DNA from: Actinophytocola sp036555685
Lineage (GTDB): Bacteria > Actinomycetota > Actinomycetes > Mycobacteriales > Pseudonocardiaceae
NCBI RefSeq assembly: GCF_036555685.1
Contig: NZ_DATBKY010000231.1
Coordinates: 1 to 33,939 of the forward strand
DNA: 33,939 bases
Direction: 5' to 3'
Position numbers and translations under genes: made by a program. The notes under the pieces were generated by a model that worked only from the letters and a program-made list of their open reading frames with translations, was not told the origin of the DNA and did not search any database. This document shows positions 24,580-33,679 of the stretch, piece after piece (the stretch's first letter is position 1; each line of letters opens with the position of its first letter).

Positions 24580-25416
24580 ATGCGGTTCAGCCGAGTACTG
24601 CGCGCGGGTGCCGTTGCCACGGCGATGGGCCTCGCGCTCGCGGCGTGCGGCAGCGGCAACCAGGACAGCGGCGGCGGTGGCGGTGACAGCGGCGGGGGTG
24701 ACTCGCTGACGATCGGCATCAAGTTCGACCAGCCGGGTCTCGGCCAGAAGACGCCGGACGGCTACGAGGGCTTCGACGTGGACGTGGCGACCTACATCGC
24801 CAAGGAGCTCGGCGTCGACGCGGACAACATCGAGTTCGTGGAGGCCAAGTCCGCCGACCGTGAGACGCTGATCAAGAACGGTGACGTCGACTTCATCGTC
24901 GCCACCTACTCGATCACCGACAAGCGCAAGGCCGAGGTCGACTTCGCCGGCCCGTACTTCATCGCCCACCAGGACCTGCTGGTGCGCGCGGACGACAGCT
25001 CGATCACCGGGCCGGAGACGCTCAACGGCAAGAAGCTCTGCTCGGTCACCGGCTCGACCTCCGCGCAGAAAGTGAAGGACGAGTTCGCCGACAAGGTGGA
25101 CCTGCAGGAGTACGGCGGCTACTCGGAGTGCCTCACCGGCCTCGAGAGCGGCGCGGTCGACGCCATCACCACCGACGACACGATCCTCGCCGGCCTCGCG
25201 GCCGCCAACGAGGGCAAGTTCAAGCTCGTCGGCAAGGGCTTCAGCGACGAGAACTACGGCGTCGGCCTGAAGAAGGGCGACACCGACATGCGCGACAAGA
25301 TCAACGCCGCCATCAAGAAGATGGAGGACGACGGCGCCTGGAAGTCCTCCCTCGAAAAGCACCTCGGCCCGGCCGACTACAACATCCCGGAGCCGCCGGA
25401 GATCACCGAGAAGTAG
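24580..25416 (+). CDS. gluB: Glutamate-type ABC transporter, substrate-binding lipoprotein
   Basis: A 278-residue exported lipoprotein of the type 3 solute-binding family. The signal peptide ends in a lipobox (LALAAC) with Cys23 as the lipidation site, followed by a flexible Gly/Ser/Asp linker. The mature part has the family blocks GIKFDQPGLG, GFDVDVATYIAKELG, FIVATYSITDKRKAEVDFAGPY and CSVTGSTS. Similarity is to GluB glutamate-binding proteins, but ligand is inferred from the operon. The ATG at 24580 follows GGAAGGAA. A strong hairpin follows the gene before gluC. Confidence 0.92.
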   Translation: MRFSRVLRAGAVATAMGLALAACGSGNQDSGGGGGDSGGGDSLTIGIKFDQPGLGQKTPDGYEGFDVDVATYIAKELGVDADNIEFVEAKSADRETLIKNGDVDFIVATYSITDKRKAEVDFAGPYFIAHQDLLVRADDSSITGPETLNGKKLCSVTGSTSAQKVKDEFADKVDLQEYGGYSECLTGLESGAVDAITTDDTILAGLAAANEGKFKLVGKGFSDENYGVGLKKGDTDMRDKINAAIKKMEDDGAWKSSLEKHLGPADYNIPEPPEITEK

Positions 25417-25436
25417 CAGTTCCCAGTCCCGTTATC

Positions 25437-25469
25437 GCGGTGGCGCGTCGCGCGGCGGCGCGCCACCGC
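25437..25469 (+). promoter_or_regulatory. Intercistronic hairpin between gluB and gluC
   Basis: Arms GCGGTGGCGCG (25437-25447) and CGCGCCACCGC (25459-25469) form a perfect 11-bp stem with an 11-nt loop. It starts 20 bp after gluB and ends seven bases before the gluC ATG. It likely works as a partial terminator or 3'-end stabiliser that keeps the binding protein more abundant than the permeases. It has no T-tract, so full termination is unlikely. Confidence 0.75.
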
Positions 25470-25476
25470 CCACAAC

Positions 25477-26166
25477 ATGGCGAGGGTGCGATCGGCCGTG
25501 TTCGACTTCCTCAGCGACTACGACGTGCTGGGTGCGTTCTGGGTGAACGTGCAGCTGACGGTCTACTCGGCCATCGGCTCGCTGATCTGGGGCACGATCC
25601 TGGCGGCGATGCGGGTCAGCCCCGTCCCGGTGATGCGGGCGTTCGGCACGGCGTACATCAACCTCGTCCGCAACACACCGCTGACCGTGATCATCGTCGC
25701 CACCTCGCTCGTGCTGAGCCAGACGTTCCAGATGACGCTCGGCGCGGACAACTTCAAGGACATCGGCTTCCGGCTGGCGGTGCTCGGCTTCATCGCCTAC
25801 ACCTCGACGTTCGTCTGTGAGTCCCTGCGGGCCGGCATCAACACCGTGCCGGTCGGCCAGGCGGAGGCGGCCCGCGCGCTCGGCCTGAGCTTCACGCAGG
25901 TGCTGCGCATCATCGTGCTGCCGCAGGCGTTCCGCTCGGTCGTGGCGCCGCTCGCGAGCGTGCTGATCGCGCTTACCAAGAACACCACCGTGGCCGCCGC
26001 GATCGGGGTCGGCGAGGCCGCGCTCCTGATGAAGGAAATGATCGAGAACGAGAGCGACGCCCTCTTCCTCGTCACCGCGATGTTCGCGCTCGGCTTCGTG
26101 ATCCTGACCCTGCCGATCGGGCTGCTGCTCGGCTGGGTGGCGAAGAAGGCGACGGTGAAGCGATGA
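25477..26166 (+). CDS. gluC: Glutamate-type ABC transporter permease 1
   Basis: A 229-residue inner-membrane permease with about five hydrophobic segments. The cytoplasmic coupling loop has the EAA motif QAEAARALGLSFTQVLRIIVLPQAFR. It has the HisM/GlnP-type N-terminus (VNVQLTVYSAIGSLIWGT). The ATG at 25477 has no clear ribosome site because the intercistronic hairpin occupies the upstream bases; a GTG at 25486 is an alternative. Its stop overlaps the next start by four bases. Confidence 0.92.
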   Translation: MARVRSAVFDFLSDYDVLGAFWVNVQLTVYSAIGSLIWGTILAAMRVSPVPVMRAFGTAYINLVRNTPLTVIIVATSLVLSQTFQMTLGADNFKDIGFRLAVLGFIAYTSTFVCESLRAGINTVPVGQAEAARALGLSFTQVLRIIVLPQAFRSVVAPLASVLIALTKNTTVAAAIGVGEAALLMKEMIENESDALFLVTAMFALGFVILTLPIGLLLGWVAKKATVKR

Positions 26167-27074
26167 GCGCGTCCTCGGTTCTCTACGACGCGCCGGGACC
26201 GCGCGCCAAGCAGCGCAACGTCCTCTACGCGGTCCTCTTCGTCGTCGTGCTCGGCGTGCTCGCGTATCTCGGGCTGGCCGCCATGAACGAGAAGAACCAG
26301 CTCGACTGGGACAAGTGGAGCCCCTACCTCGCCGGCACCGACGCCTGGACCACCTACCTGCTGCCGGGCCTGCAGAACACGCTCCTCGCGGCGGCCCTGT
26401 CGATCCTGATGGCGCTGCCGATCGGCGCGATCTTCGGCATCGCCCGGCTGTCGGACCACTCCTGGATCCGGGTGCCCGCGAGCGTGCTCGTGGAGTTCTT
26501 CCGCGCCATCCCGGTGCTGATCCTCATGTTCTTCGCGTTCACGTTCTACTCGCAGTTCACCGACTTCGGCCGGGACATCCGGCCGCTGTACGCGGTGTGC
26601 ACCGGCCTGGTCATCTACAACTCGGCGGTGATCGCGGAGGTCGTGCGCGCCGGCATCCTGTCGCTGCCCAAGGGGCAGACGGAAGCGGCGCTCGCGGTGG
26701 GCATGCGCAAGGGCCAGGTGATGACCAGCATCCTGCTGCCGCAGGCGGTCACCGCCATGCTGCCCGCACTCGTCAGCCAGCTCGTCGTGATCGTGAAGGA
26801 CACCGCGCTCGGTGGGGCGCTGCTGAACTTCTCCGAGCTGATGGCCCAGGTGCGGCCGGCCGCGGCGTTCTACGGCGGGAACATCATCGCCACGCTGACC
26901 GTCGTCGCCGTCATCTACATCGTTCTCAACTCGCTGCTGACCTGGTTCGCCGGCTGGCTGGAGCGCTGGCTGCGCCAGCGCAAGAAGGGCACCGGCGCGG
27001 TGGTCGGTGGCGGGGCCATGGACGAGCAGGTTCCCGCCGTGGGTGTCGCCGAAGCGGGCGGCGGGGCCGTCTAG
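26163..27074 (+). CDS. gluD: Glutamate-type ABC transporter permease 2
   Basis: A 303-residue inner-membrane permease pairing with GluC. A first membrane helix (about 20-40) follows a cytoplasmic start, then a periplasmic segment, then the permease core beginning near residue 60. The EAA loop reads QTEAALAVGMRKGQVMTSILLPQAV. A C-terminal tail rich in Gly/Ala/Val (about 275-303) is variable in this family. The ATG overlaps the gluC stop as ATGA. A terminator follows. Confidence 0.92.
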   Translation: MSASSVLYDAPGPRAKQRNVLYAVLFVVVLGVLAYLGLAAMNEKNQLDWDKWSPYLAGTDAWTTYLLPGLQNTLLAAALSILMALPIGAIFGIARLSDHSWIRVPASVLVEFFRAIPVLILMFFAFTFYSQFTDFGRDIRPLYAVCTGLVIYNSAVIAEVVRAGILSLPKGQTEAALAVGMRKGQVMTSILLPQAVTAMLPALVSQLVVIVKDTALGGALLNFSELMAQVRPAAAFYGGNIIATLTVVAVIYIVLNSLLTWFAGWLERWLRQRKKGTGAVVGGGAMDEQVPAVGVAEAGGGAV

Positions 27075-27081
27075 TACGCGC

Positions 27082-27120
27082 GAAGAAGGGGCGCCCCCGC
27101 CCGGGAGGCGCCCCTTCTTC
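27082..27120. terminator. Bidirectional terminator between gluD and sdhB
   Basis: Arms GAAGAAGGGGCGCC (27082-27095) and GGCGCCCCTTCTTC (27107-27120) pair perfectly over 14 bp with an 11-nt loop. It begins 7 bp after the gluD stop and ends 6 bp before the end of the convergent sdhB, so it can serve both operons. Confidence 0.9.
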
Positions 27121-27126
27121 GTGTCC

Positions 27127-27888
27127 TCAGTGCTTCTTGCTGCCGCGGCGGAACAGCTGGCTGCCGAGCCACACGATCGGGTCGTACTTGCGGTCGGCGA
27201 CGCGTTCCTTCATCGGGATCAGCGCGTTGTCGGTGATCTTGATGTGCTCGGGGCAGACCTCGGTGCAGCACTTGGTGATGTTGCAGAAGCCGAGGCCGTG
27301 CTCCTCCTGCGCGGCCGGGACCCGGTCCTCGGTGTCGAGGGGATGCATCTCCAGCTCGGCGACCCGCATCAGGTAGCGCGGACCGGAGAAGCTCTCCTTG
27401 TTGTCCTCGTGGTCACGGATCACGTGGCAGGTGTTCTGGCACAGGAAGCACTCGATGCACTTGCGGAACTCCTGCGAGCGCTCGACGTCCTGCTGCATCA
27501 TCCGGTACTCGCCGAGGCCGACGCCCTCCGGCGGCCGGAACGACGGCACCTCGCGTGCCTTCTGGTAGTTGTAGGACACGTCGGTCACCAGGTCGCGCAC
27601 GATCGGGAACGTGCGCAGCGGGGTGACGGTGATCGTCTCGTCCTCGCTGAACACCGACATCCGCGTCATGCACATCAGGCGCGGCTTGCCGTTGATCTCC
27701 GCGGAGCACGAGCCGCACTTGCCGGCCTTGCAGTTCCAGCGCACGGCCAGGTCGGGCGCCTGCGTGGCCTGGAGGCGGTGGATGATGTCGAGGACGACCT
27801 CGCCCTCGTTCACCTCGACGACGTAGTCCTGCAGGCCGCCGGAGTCGTCGTCACCGCGCCAGACCTTGAAGTTGGCCTTGTAGGTCAC
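27127..27888 (-). CDS. sdhB: Succinate dehydrogenase/fumarate reductase iron-sulfur subunit
   Basis: A 253-residue electron-transfer subunit. The N-terminal [2Fe-2S] ferredoxin domain uses Cys53, Cys58, Cys61 and Cys73 (WNCKAGKCGSC ... LMCM). The C-terminal domain carries CIECFLCQNTC and CNITKCCTEVCPE, ligands of the [4Fe-4S] and [3Fe-4S] clusters. The GTG at 27888 overlaps the sdhA stop as GTGA; the frame is open further upstream but only within sdhA. The family member is most like Rv0247c (Sdh1), by my recollection. Confidence 0.93.
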   Translation of the reverse strand: MTYKANFKVWRGDDDSGGLQDYVVEVNEGEVVLDIIHRLQATQAPDLAVRWNCKAGKCGSCSAEINGKPRLMCMTRMSVFSEDETITVTPLRTFPIVRDLVTDVSYNYQKAREVPSFRPPEGVGLGEYRMMQQDVERSQEFRKCIECFLCQNTCHVIRDHEDNKESFSGPRYLMRVAELEMHPLDTEDRVPAAQEEHGLGFCNITKCCTEVCPEHIKITDNALIPMKERVADRKYDPIVWLGSQLFRRGSKKH

Positions 27889-29798
27889 TTGCCCGTCCTC
27901 TCCGTGTACGCGGCGAGCTCGTCGTCGGTGAAGTACTTCTCCAGCTCGGAGAGCTCGAACAGCTCGAGCAGGTCCGGCCGCATCGGCTCCTGGGGCTTCG
28001 GCGTCACCGTCGCGTCCTTGCCGTCCGGAGTGGACGAGCAGACCAGCAGCTTGTTGCGCCACTGTGCGTCCATGCCCGGGTAGTCGTCGCGGGTGTGGCC
28101 GCCGCGGCTCTCGGTCCGCAGCAGCGCGGCGCGCGCGACGCACTCGCTGACCAGCAGCATGTTCCGCAGGTCGAGCGAGAGGTGCCAGCCGGGGTTGAAC
28201 TCGCGGCGGCCTTCGACGGCGATGTTGCGGGCCCGCTCCTTGAGCTCCTGGAGCTTCTTCAGCGCGAGCTGGATCTCGTCTTCCTTGCGGATGATGCCGA
28301 CGAGGTCGTTCATCGACTGCTGCAGCTCGGAGTGGATCGTGTACGGGTTCTCCGCCTGCCCGCCGGCCGGCCAGTCGAACGGCGCGACCGCGCGGTTGGC
28401 CGCGGCGTCCACATCGGACTGGGCGATGGCCGGGCGCCGGTCGAGCGTGTCGACGTAGGCCGAGGCGCCCACGCCGGCGCGGCGGCCGAACACGATCAGG
28501 TCGGACAGCGAGTTGCCGCCCAGCCGGTTCGAGCCGTGCATGCCGCCGGCCACCTCGCCGGCGGCGAACAGGCCGGGCACGACCGACGACGCGGTGTCCG
28601 GGTCGACCTCGACACCACCCATCACGTAGTGACAGGTCGGGCCGACCTCCATGGGCTGGCTGGTGATGTCCACATCGGCCAGTTCCTTGAACTGGTGGTA
28701 CATCGACGGCAGCCGGCGGCGGATCTCCTCGGCGGAGAGCCGGCTCGCGATGTCGAGGAACACGCCACCGTGCGGTGAGCCGCGGCCGGCCTTCACCTCG
28801 GAGTTGATGGCCCGGGCGACCTCGTCACGAGGCAGCAGGTCCGGGGTCCGGCGGTTGTTGTCCTGGTCGTTGTACCAGCCGTCGGCTTCCTGCTCGGTCT
28901 CGGCGTACTGGCCCTTGAACACCTCGGGGATGTAGCCGAACATGAAGCGGTCGCCCGTGGAGTTCTTGAGCACCCCGCCGTCGCCGCGCACGCCCTCGGT
29001 GACCAGGATGCCCTTCACGCTGGGTGGCCAGACCATGCCGGTCGGGTGGAACTGAACGAACTCCATGTTGATCAGGGTGGCGCCGGCCCGCAGCGCGAGC
29101 GCGTGACCGTCCCCTGTGTACTCCCAGGAGTTCGAGGTGACCTTGAACGACTTGCCGATGCCGCCGGTCGCGAGGATGATCGCGGGCGCCTCGAAGAGCA
29201 CGAAGCGGCCGGTGTCGCGCCAGTAGCCGAACGCGCCGGCGATGCGGTCGCCGTCCTTGACCAGCTCGGTGATCGTGCACTCGGCGAAGACCTTCAGCAT
29301 GGCCTCGTAGTCGCCGTGCTCGCGCTTGTCCTCCTGCTGCAGCGAGACGATCTTCTGCTGCATGGTGCGGATCATCTCGAGGCCGGTGCGGTCACCGACG
29401 TGCGCGAGGCGGGGGTAGGTGTGGCCGCCGAAGTTGCGCTGGCTGATCTTGCCGTCCTTGGTGCGGTCGAACAACGCACCGTAGGTCTCGAGCTCCCAGA
29501 CGCGCTCGGGGGCCTCCTTGGCGTGCAGCTCGGCCATGCGCCAGTTGTTGAGGAACTTCCCCCCGCGCATCGTGTCGCGGAAGTGGACCTGCCAGTTGTC
29601 TTTCGGGTTGACGTTGCCCATCGACGCGGCGCAGCCACCCTCGGCCATCACCGTGTGCGCCTTGCCGAACAACGACTTGCTGATGATCGCGGTCTTCTTG
29701 CCCTGCTGACGGGCCTCGATGGCGGCCCGCAGCCCGGCGCCGCCGGCGCCGATGACGACGACGTCGTAGGAGAACCGTTCGACCTGAACCTGAACCAT
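27885..29798 (-). CDS. sdhA: Succinate dehydrogenase/fumarate reductase flavoprotein subunit
   Basis: A 637-residue flavoprotein that oxidises succinate to fumarate. The FAD dinucleotide fold is VVVIGAGGAGLRAAIEA (14-30). The covalent flavin His lies in GKAHTVMAEGG. Substrate and active-site blocks include FVQFHPTG, EGVRGDGG, the HYVMGGVEVD segment and AAGEVAGGMHGSNRLGGNSL. It resembles Rv0248c more than classical SdhA. The ATG is at 29798, 10 bp after the membrane-subunit gene. The order is anchor, flavoprotein, iron-sulfur. Confidence 0.95.
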   Translation of the reverse strand: MVQVQVERFSYDVVVIGAGGAGLRAAIEARQQGKKTAIISKSLFGKAHTVMAEGGCAASMGNVNPKDNWQVHFRDTMRGGKFLNNWRMAELHAKEAPERVWELETYGALFDRTKDGKISQRNFGGHTYPRLAHVGDRTGLEMIRTMQQKIVSLQQEDKREHGDYEAMLKVFAECTITELVKDGDRIAGAFGYWRDTGRFVLFEAPAIILATGGIGKSFKVTSNSWEYTGDGHALALRAGATLINMEFVQFHPTGMVWPPSVKGILVTEGVRGDGGVLKNSTGDRFMFGYIPEVFKGQYAETEQEADGWYNDQDNNRRTPDLLPRDEVARAINSEVKAGRGSPHGGVFLDIASRLSAEEIRRRLPSMYHQFKELADVDITSQPMEVGPTCHYVMGGVEVDPDTASSVVPGLFAAGEVAGGMHGSNRLGGNSLSDLIVFGRRAGVGASAYVDTLDRRPAIAQSDVDAAANRAVAPFDWPAGGQAENPYTIHSELQQSMNDLVGIIRKEDEIQLALKKLQELKERARNIAVEGRREFNPGWHLSLDLRNMLLVSECVARAALLRTESRGGHTRDDYPGMDAQWRNKLLVCSSTPDGKDATVTPKPQEPMRPDLLELFELSELEKYFTDDELAAYTERTGK

Positions 29799-29808
29799 GA
29801 GTCCTTCT

Positions 29809-30609
29809 TTAGTTGAAGATCCGCAGATCGGTGATCCAGCCGGCGGAGACGGCCATGATGTAGGCGTCGGTGAAGATCACCGTGAACAGCGAGATCATGG
29901 CGAACTGTCCGTGCCGGGCGTTCAGCCTGGAGACGAATGTCCAGTAGCGGTACCGCAACGGGTGCTTGGAGAAGTGCTTGAGCCGCCCGCCGACGACGTG
30001 CCGGCATGCGTGGCAGGACAGCGTGTAGCCCCAGAGCATCACGAGGTTGATCAGGATGATGACGGTGCCCAGTCCCATCCCGATGCCGCCGTCCTTGCCG
30101 TGGAAGGCGAGTACCGCGTCGTAGACGTTGATCAGACCGAAGATGAAGGCGCCGTAGAAGAAGTAGCGGTGGGCGTTGAGAAGGATGAGCGGGAAGCGGC
30201 TCTCACCCGTGTACTTCCTGTGCGGCTCGGGCACCGCACAGGCGGCCGGCGCGAGGAAGAACGAGCGGTAGCCAGCCTTGCGGTAGTAGTAGCAGGTGCC
30301 ACGGAAGCCGGCGAGGATCACGAACGTGACGACCGCCATCGGCAGGAACGGCGGCACCTCGGGCAACGGCGTGCCGAAGTGGCTGGAGCCGGGCACGCAC
30401 GAGGCGCTCAGGCACGGCGAGTACACCGGCGTGAGGTAGTGCTCCTCGGGTGCCCAGTAGTAGTTGTTCATGAAGATGCGGGCCGTCGCGTAAACGATGA
30501 AGAACGCGAGGATGGCGCCCGTGCTCAGTGGATAGGCCCACCAGCGGTCGGTTCGCAACGTGCGCTCCGGTATTTGCGCCCGGGTTGGGGCACCGACGCC
30601 TGCCTTCAT
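29809..30609 (-). CDS. Succinate dehydrogenase membrane anchor subunit (Sdh1 type)
   Basis: A 266-residue integral membrane protein, about five helices at roughly 27-47, 85-105, 142-165, 175-200 and 235-258. It carries the quinone/haem side of the complex. Candidate haem or metal residues are His147 (LNAHRYFF) and the SCHACRH motif at about 200-207. A Cys-containing loop (YSPCLSASC) follows helix 1. Architecture matches the single large anchor (Rv0249c-like), unlike the two short SdhC/SdhD anchors of classical complexes. The ATG is at 30609 behind GAGGACC. Confidence 0.85.
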   Translation of the reverse strand: MKAGVGAPTRAQIPERTLRTDRWWAYPLSTGAILAFFIVYATARIFMNNYYWAPEEHYLTPVYSPCLSASCVPGSSHFGTPLPEVPPFLPMAVVTFVILAGFRGTCYYYRKAGYRSFFLAPAACAVPEPHRKYTGESRFPLILLNAHRYFFYGAFIFGLINVYDAVLAFHGKDGGIGMGLGTVIILINLVMLWGYTLSCHACRHVVGGRLKHFSKHPLRYRYWTFVSRLNARHGQFAMISLFTVIFTDAYIMAVSAGWITDLRIFN

Positions 30610-31172
30610 TGTGGTCCTCGACTCCAGAACGAAAGTGCTTCGATTGTCAGAGACTAACGGGGATCTGCGCTGGTGGCGGCGTTCCGCGTGTCACACCCGG
30701 CAGGACGGCGCCGTGCCGCCAACTGGGCCGTCGGTGGCATGTGGAGAAGTACCACACAGTGGGATCGAGCCGGCCGCCGACCCACGTCGAACGTGTTCCG
30801 AGGCACGTCGGCGGGGCTGAATCGATGCCCGAAGCGCAGGTCACTCAAAGACCGTACTCTGCGATTTCAACGGCTGTTTCGCGGGCTCGTCATGGTGTCA
30901 CTCTGGTGACGAAACGCACGTCGGTTCGGCTCGTCGAGTGTCGAGTCGTCCGGGCTCGGGCTCATGGGTGAGGCTGCGGCCGGCGTGGATCACGGTCAGG
31001 TGGAGCTTGTGGAGCAAGCCTGAACCACCGCCCACCGCCGACCAAGATCGAGGGGTTCTCGCCGGCCGCTGGACACCTGACACACCTGCACCCGGAGCCC
31101 ACCGTGGCCAACCGGCGCCCGAAAGGTCCAAAGTGGCCGGTACACAACGGCACGGCACCCGCCACGGAGAAC
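30610..31172. other. Non-coding stretch between sdh and recX
   Basis: About 560 bp with no credible gene on either strand. It should hold the sdh promoter (for example TAGTCT just upstream of the sdh leader on the minus strand, without a good -35) and the 3' end of recX mRNA. At 30960-30988 it contains a segment similar to 11129-11160. GTCAC-TCTG-GTGAC at about 30898-30911 is a small palindrome of unknown use. Nothing else was recognised. Confidence 0.5.
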
Positions 31173-31718
31173 CTAAATCGGCCCGTCCAGCAACTCCGAC
31201 TCCTCCCCCGCAGCCTTCAATTCGTCCCGCACCACCCGAAAGGACAACCCCTCCGAGTACCCCCTCCTCGCCAGCATCCCCACCAGCTTCCGCACCCGTG
31301 CCGCCTCGTCGGCGCCGCTCAACGACCGAAGCCGCTTGCGCACCAGTTGCCTGGCCCGCTCCTCCTCGGCGTCGGCGTCCACAGTGGCCACTGCCTCCGC
31401 GGCCACGTCGTCCGCCACGCCCTTGCGGCGGAGCTCCGTGGTGAGCGCGCGGCGGCCCAGGCCCTGGTACGTGTGCCGCGAGCGCACCCACAGTTCCGCG
31501 AAGGCGGCGTCGTCGACCAGGCCCACCTCGTCCAGGCGGCCGAGGACCTGGTCGGCGACGTCCTCCTCGATTCCCTTGCGCAGCAACGACTGGCGCAGCT
31601 CCGACCGCGTCCTCGGACGGGCCGTGAGCAGGCGCAGGCAGATGTCCCGCGCCTGCTGGACGGGGTCCTCGGGTGGGCCGGACGACGACTCGGCGCGTGA
31701 TTGCCGCCGGGTGGCCAT
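31173..31718 (-). CDS. recX: Regulatory protein RecX
   Basis: A 181-residue modulator that inhibits RecA filament activity. It is built of three-helix repeats; the conserved opening is ARDICLRLLTARPRTRSELRQSLLRKGI, followed by VGLVDDAAFAELWVRSR and the later LVGMLARRGYS. Length is typical of actinobacteria. The ATG at 31718 lies five bases after the recA stop, so it is made from the recA transcript and is SOS-controlled with it. Confidence 0.94.
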   Translation of the reverse strand: MATRRQSRAESSSGPPEDPVQQARDICLRLLTARPRTRSELRQSLLRKGIEEDVADQVLGRLDEVGLVDDAAFAELWVRSRHTYQGLGRRALTTELRRKGVADDVAAEAVATVDADAEEERARQLVRKRLRSLSGADEAARVRKLVGMLARRGYSEGLSFRVVRDELKAAGEESELLDGPI

Positions 31719-31723
31719 CGTGG

Positions 31724-32773
<1,050 letters not shown>

Positions 32774-32904
32774 CTGAGATCCACCTTGATTCTGTCGAGA
32801 CCGTTTCAAACTCACGCTGACGACGCTATCGGGAGGGTCTGACGATTTCGGGCCGCGAGCCGCGGCCTGTGGATCGTTGACCCGGTTGTGGACAGAGAGG
32901 CTAG

Positions 32905-32920
32905 CCGAACGCTTGTTCGA
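32905..32920 (-). promoter_or_regulatory. LexA (SOS) box upstream of recA
   Basis: CCGAACGCTTGTTCGA matches TCGAAC-N4-GTTCGA at 11 of 12 positions (first T is C). It lies 132 bp before the recA ATG and 27 bp beyond the DUF3046 stop, on the divergent side. Confidence 0.75.
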
Positions 32921-32946
32921 AGGCGCGGCGACACGCCGGTGGCCGG

Positions 32947-33141
32947 TTACCGGCGCTCCGGGGGCACCTCGAACGCCTCGCACACGGCGCGCCAGATCTC
33001 CTTGGTCGGCACTCCGGCCTCCAGGGCCTGGTCCACCGTGCGGTTGTCCAGCGCGCTGAACACGTGGTCGCGGGCCAGCATGTCCGCACGGATCTCGCCG
33101 AACTCCTCGGCCATCATCTTGCGAAAGACGGTGATACGCAT
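32947..33141 (-). CDS. DUF3046 small protein upstream of recA
   Basis: A 64-residue protein of unknown function found next to recA across actinobacteria (Rv2738c in M. tuberculosis). It begins MRITVFRKMMAEEFG and is charged and helical, ending KEIWRAVCEAFEVPPERR. I chose the ATG at 33141; longer in-frame starts add Cys/Arg-rich sequence without support. It ends about 170 bp upstream of recA, which includes the recA promoter, so it is not tightly linked with recA. Confidence 0.85.
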   Translation of the reverse strand: MRITVFRKMMAEEFGEIRADMLARDHVFSALDNRTVDQALEAGVPTKEIWRAVCEAFEVPPERR

Positions 33142-33170
33142 CGACACCAGCCTACGAGACCGCCGACAAT
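33141..33170 (+). promoter_or_regulatory. Candidate leaderless promoter of the 40-residue membrane protein
   Basis: TCGACA (33141-33146) and GACAAT (33165-33170) are 18 bp apart, and the ATG at 33177 follows six bases after the -10. The -35 overlaps the start codon of the divergent DUF3046 gene. Confidence 0.5.
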
Positions 33171-33176
33171 GCAGGC

Positions 33177-33299
33177 ATGTCCCTCGCAATCGACCTCGAA
33201 CCGTCCGGCCTGGAGTCCGTGCTGCTCGAGATCGGCATCATCGGCGCGCTGGTGGCCACGATCGTGCTCGGCATCCGCGCGCTGCGAAACCGCCGCTAG
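33177..33299 (+). CDS. Predicted 40-residue single-pass membrane protein
   Basis: A short open frame starting at ATG 33177. The first 16 residues are acidic (MSLAIDLEPSGLESVLLE); a hydrophobic segment follows (about 19-33, IGIIGALVATIVLGI), then a basic end (RALRNRR), giving one membrane helix with the C-terminus inside. It has a good leaderless-promoter pattern. Its TAG and the stop of the convergent VOC gene share the same CTAG. No family recognised. Confidence 0.6.
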   Translation: MSLAIDLEPSGLESVLLEIGIIGALVATIVLGIRALRNRR

Positions 33300-33679
33300 C
33301 GCGGCTGCACCAGATCCCAGCGGTTGCCGTAGAGGTCACGGAACACCGCGACCGTGCCGTACGGCTCGTGTCGTGGCGGTTCCTCGAACCGGACGCCGGC
33401 GGCCAGCATCCGCTCGTGGTCGCGAGCGAAGTCGTCGGTGTCGAGGAAGAACCCGACCCGCCCGCCGGTCTGATCGCCGACGCGCGGCTCCTGCTCCGGT
33501 CCGTCCGCCTTCGCCAGCAGCAACCCGGTCGGCGCGCCCGGCGGCGCCACGACCACCCACCGCTTGCCGTCCCCGAGCGAGGTGTCCGCGCGCAGCTCGA
33601 AGCGCAGCGCGCCGGTGTAGAAGGCGATCGCCTCGTCGTAGTCGCGCACGACGAGCGTGACGAGCCCGAGTCGGCGCAT
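33296..33679 (-). CDS. VOC (glyoxalase/dioxygenase) superfamily protein
   Basis: A 127-residue protein of one VOC module pair. The start LGLVTLVVRDYDEAIAFYTGALRFEL and the end YGTVAVFRDLYGNRWDLVQP are typical VOC blocks. The usual first metal His (H-x-x-L/V) is not seen at the N-terminus, so metal binding and catalysis are uncertain; antibiotic-binding-like roles also occur in this superfamily. The ATG at 33679 shares one base with the upstream stop (TGATG), so it is translated after that gene. Confidence 0.88.
   Translation of the reverse strand: MRRLGLVTLVVRDYDEAIAFYTGALRFELRADTSLGDGKRWVVVAPPGAPTGLLLAKADGPEQEPRVGDQTGGRVGFFLDTDDFARDHERMLAAGVRFEEPPRHEPYGTVAVFRDLYGNRWDLVQPR

Noticed and set aside
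30898..31444. Small plus- and minus-strand frames in the sdh-recX gap
   Set aside because: They are Pro/Arg-rich without motifs and run into recX antisense; no start signals.
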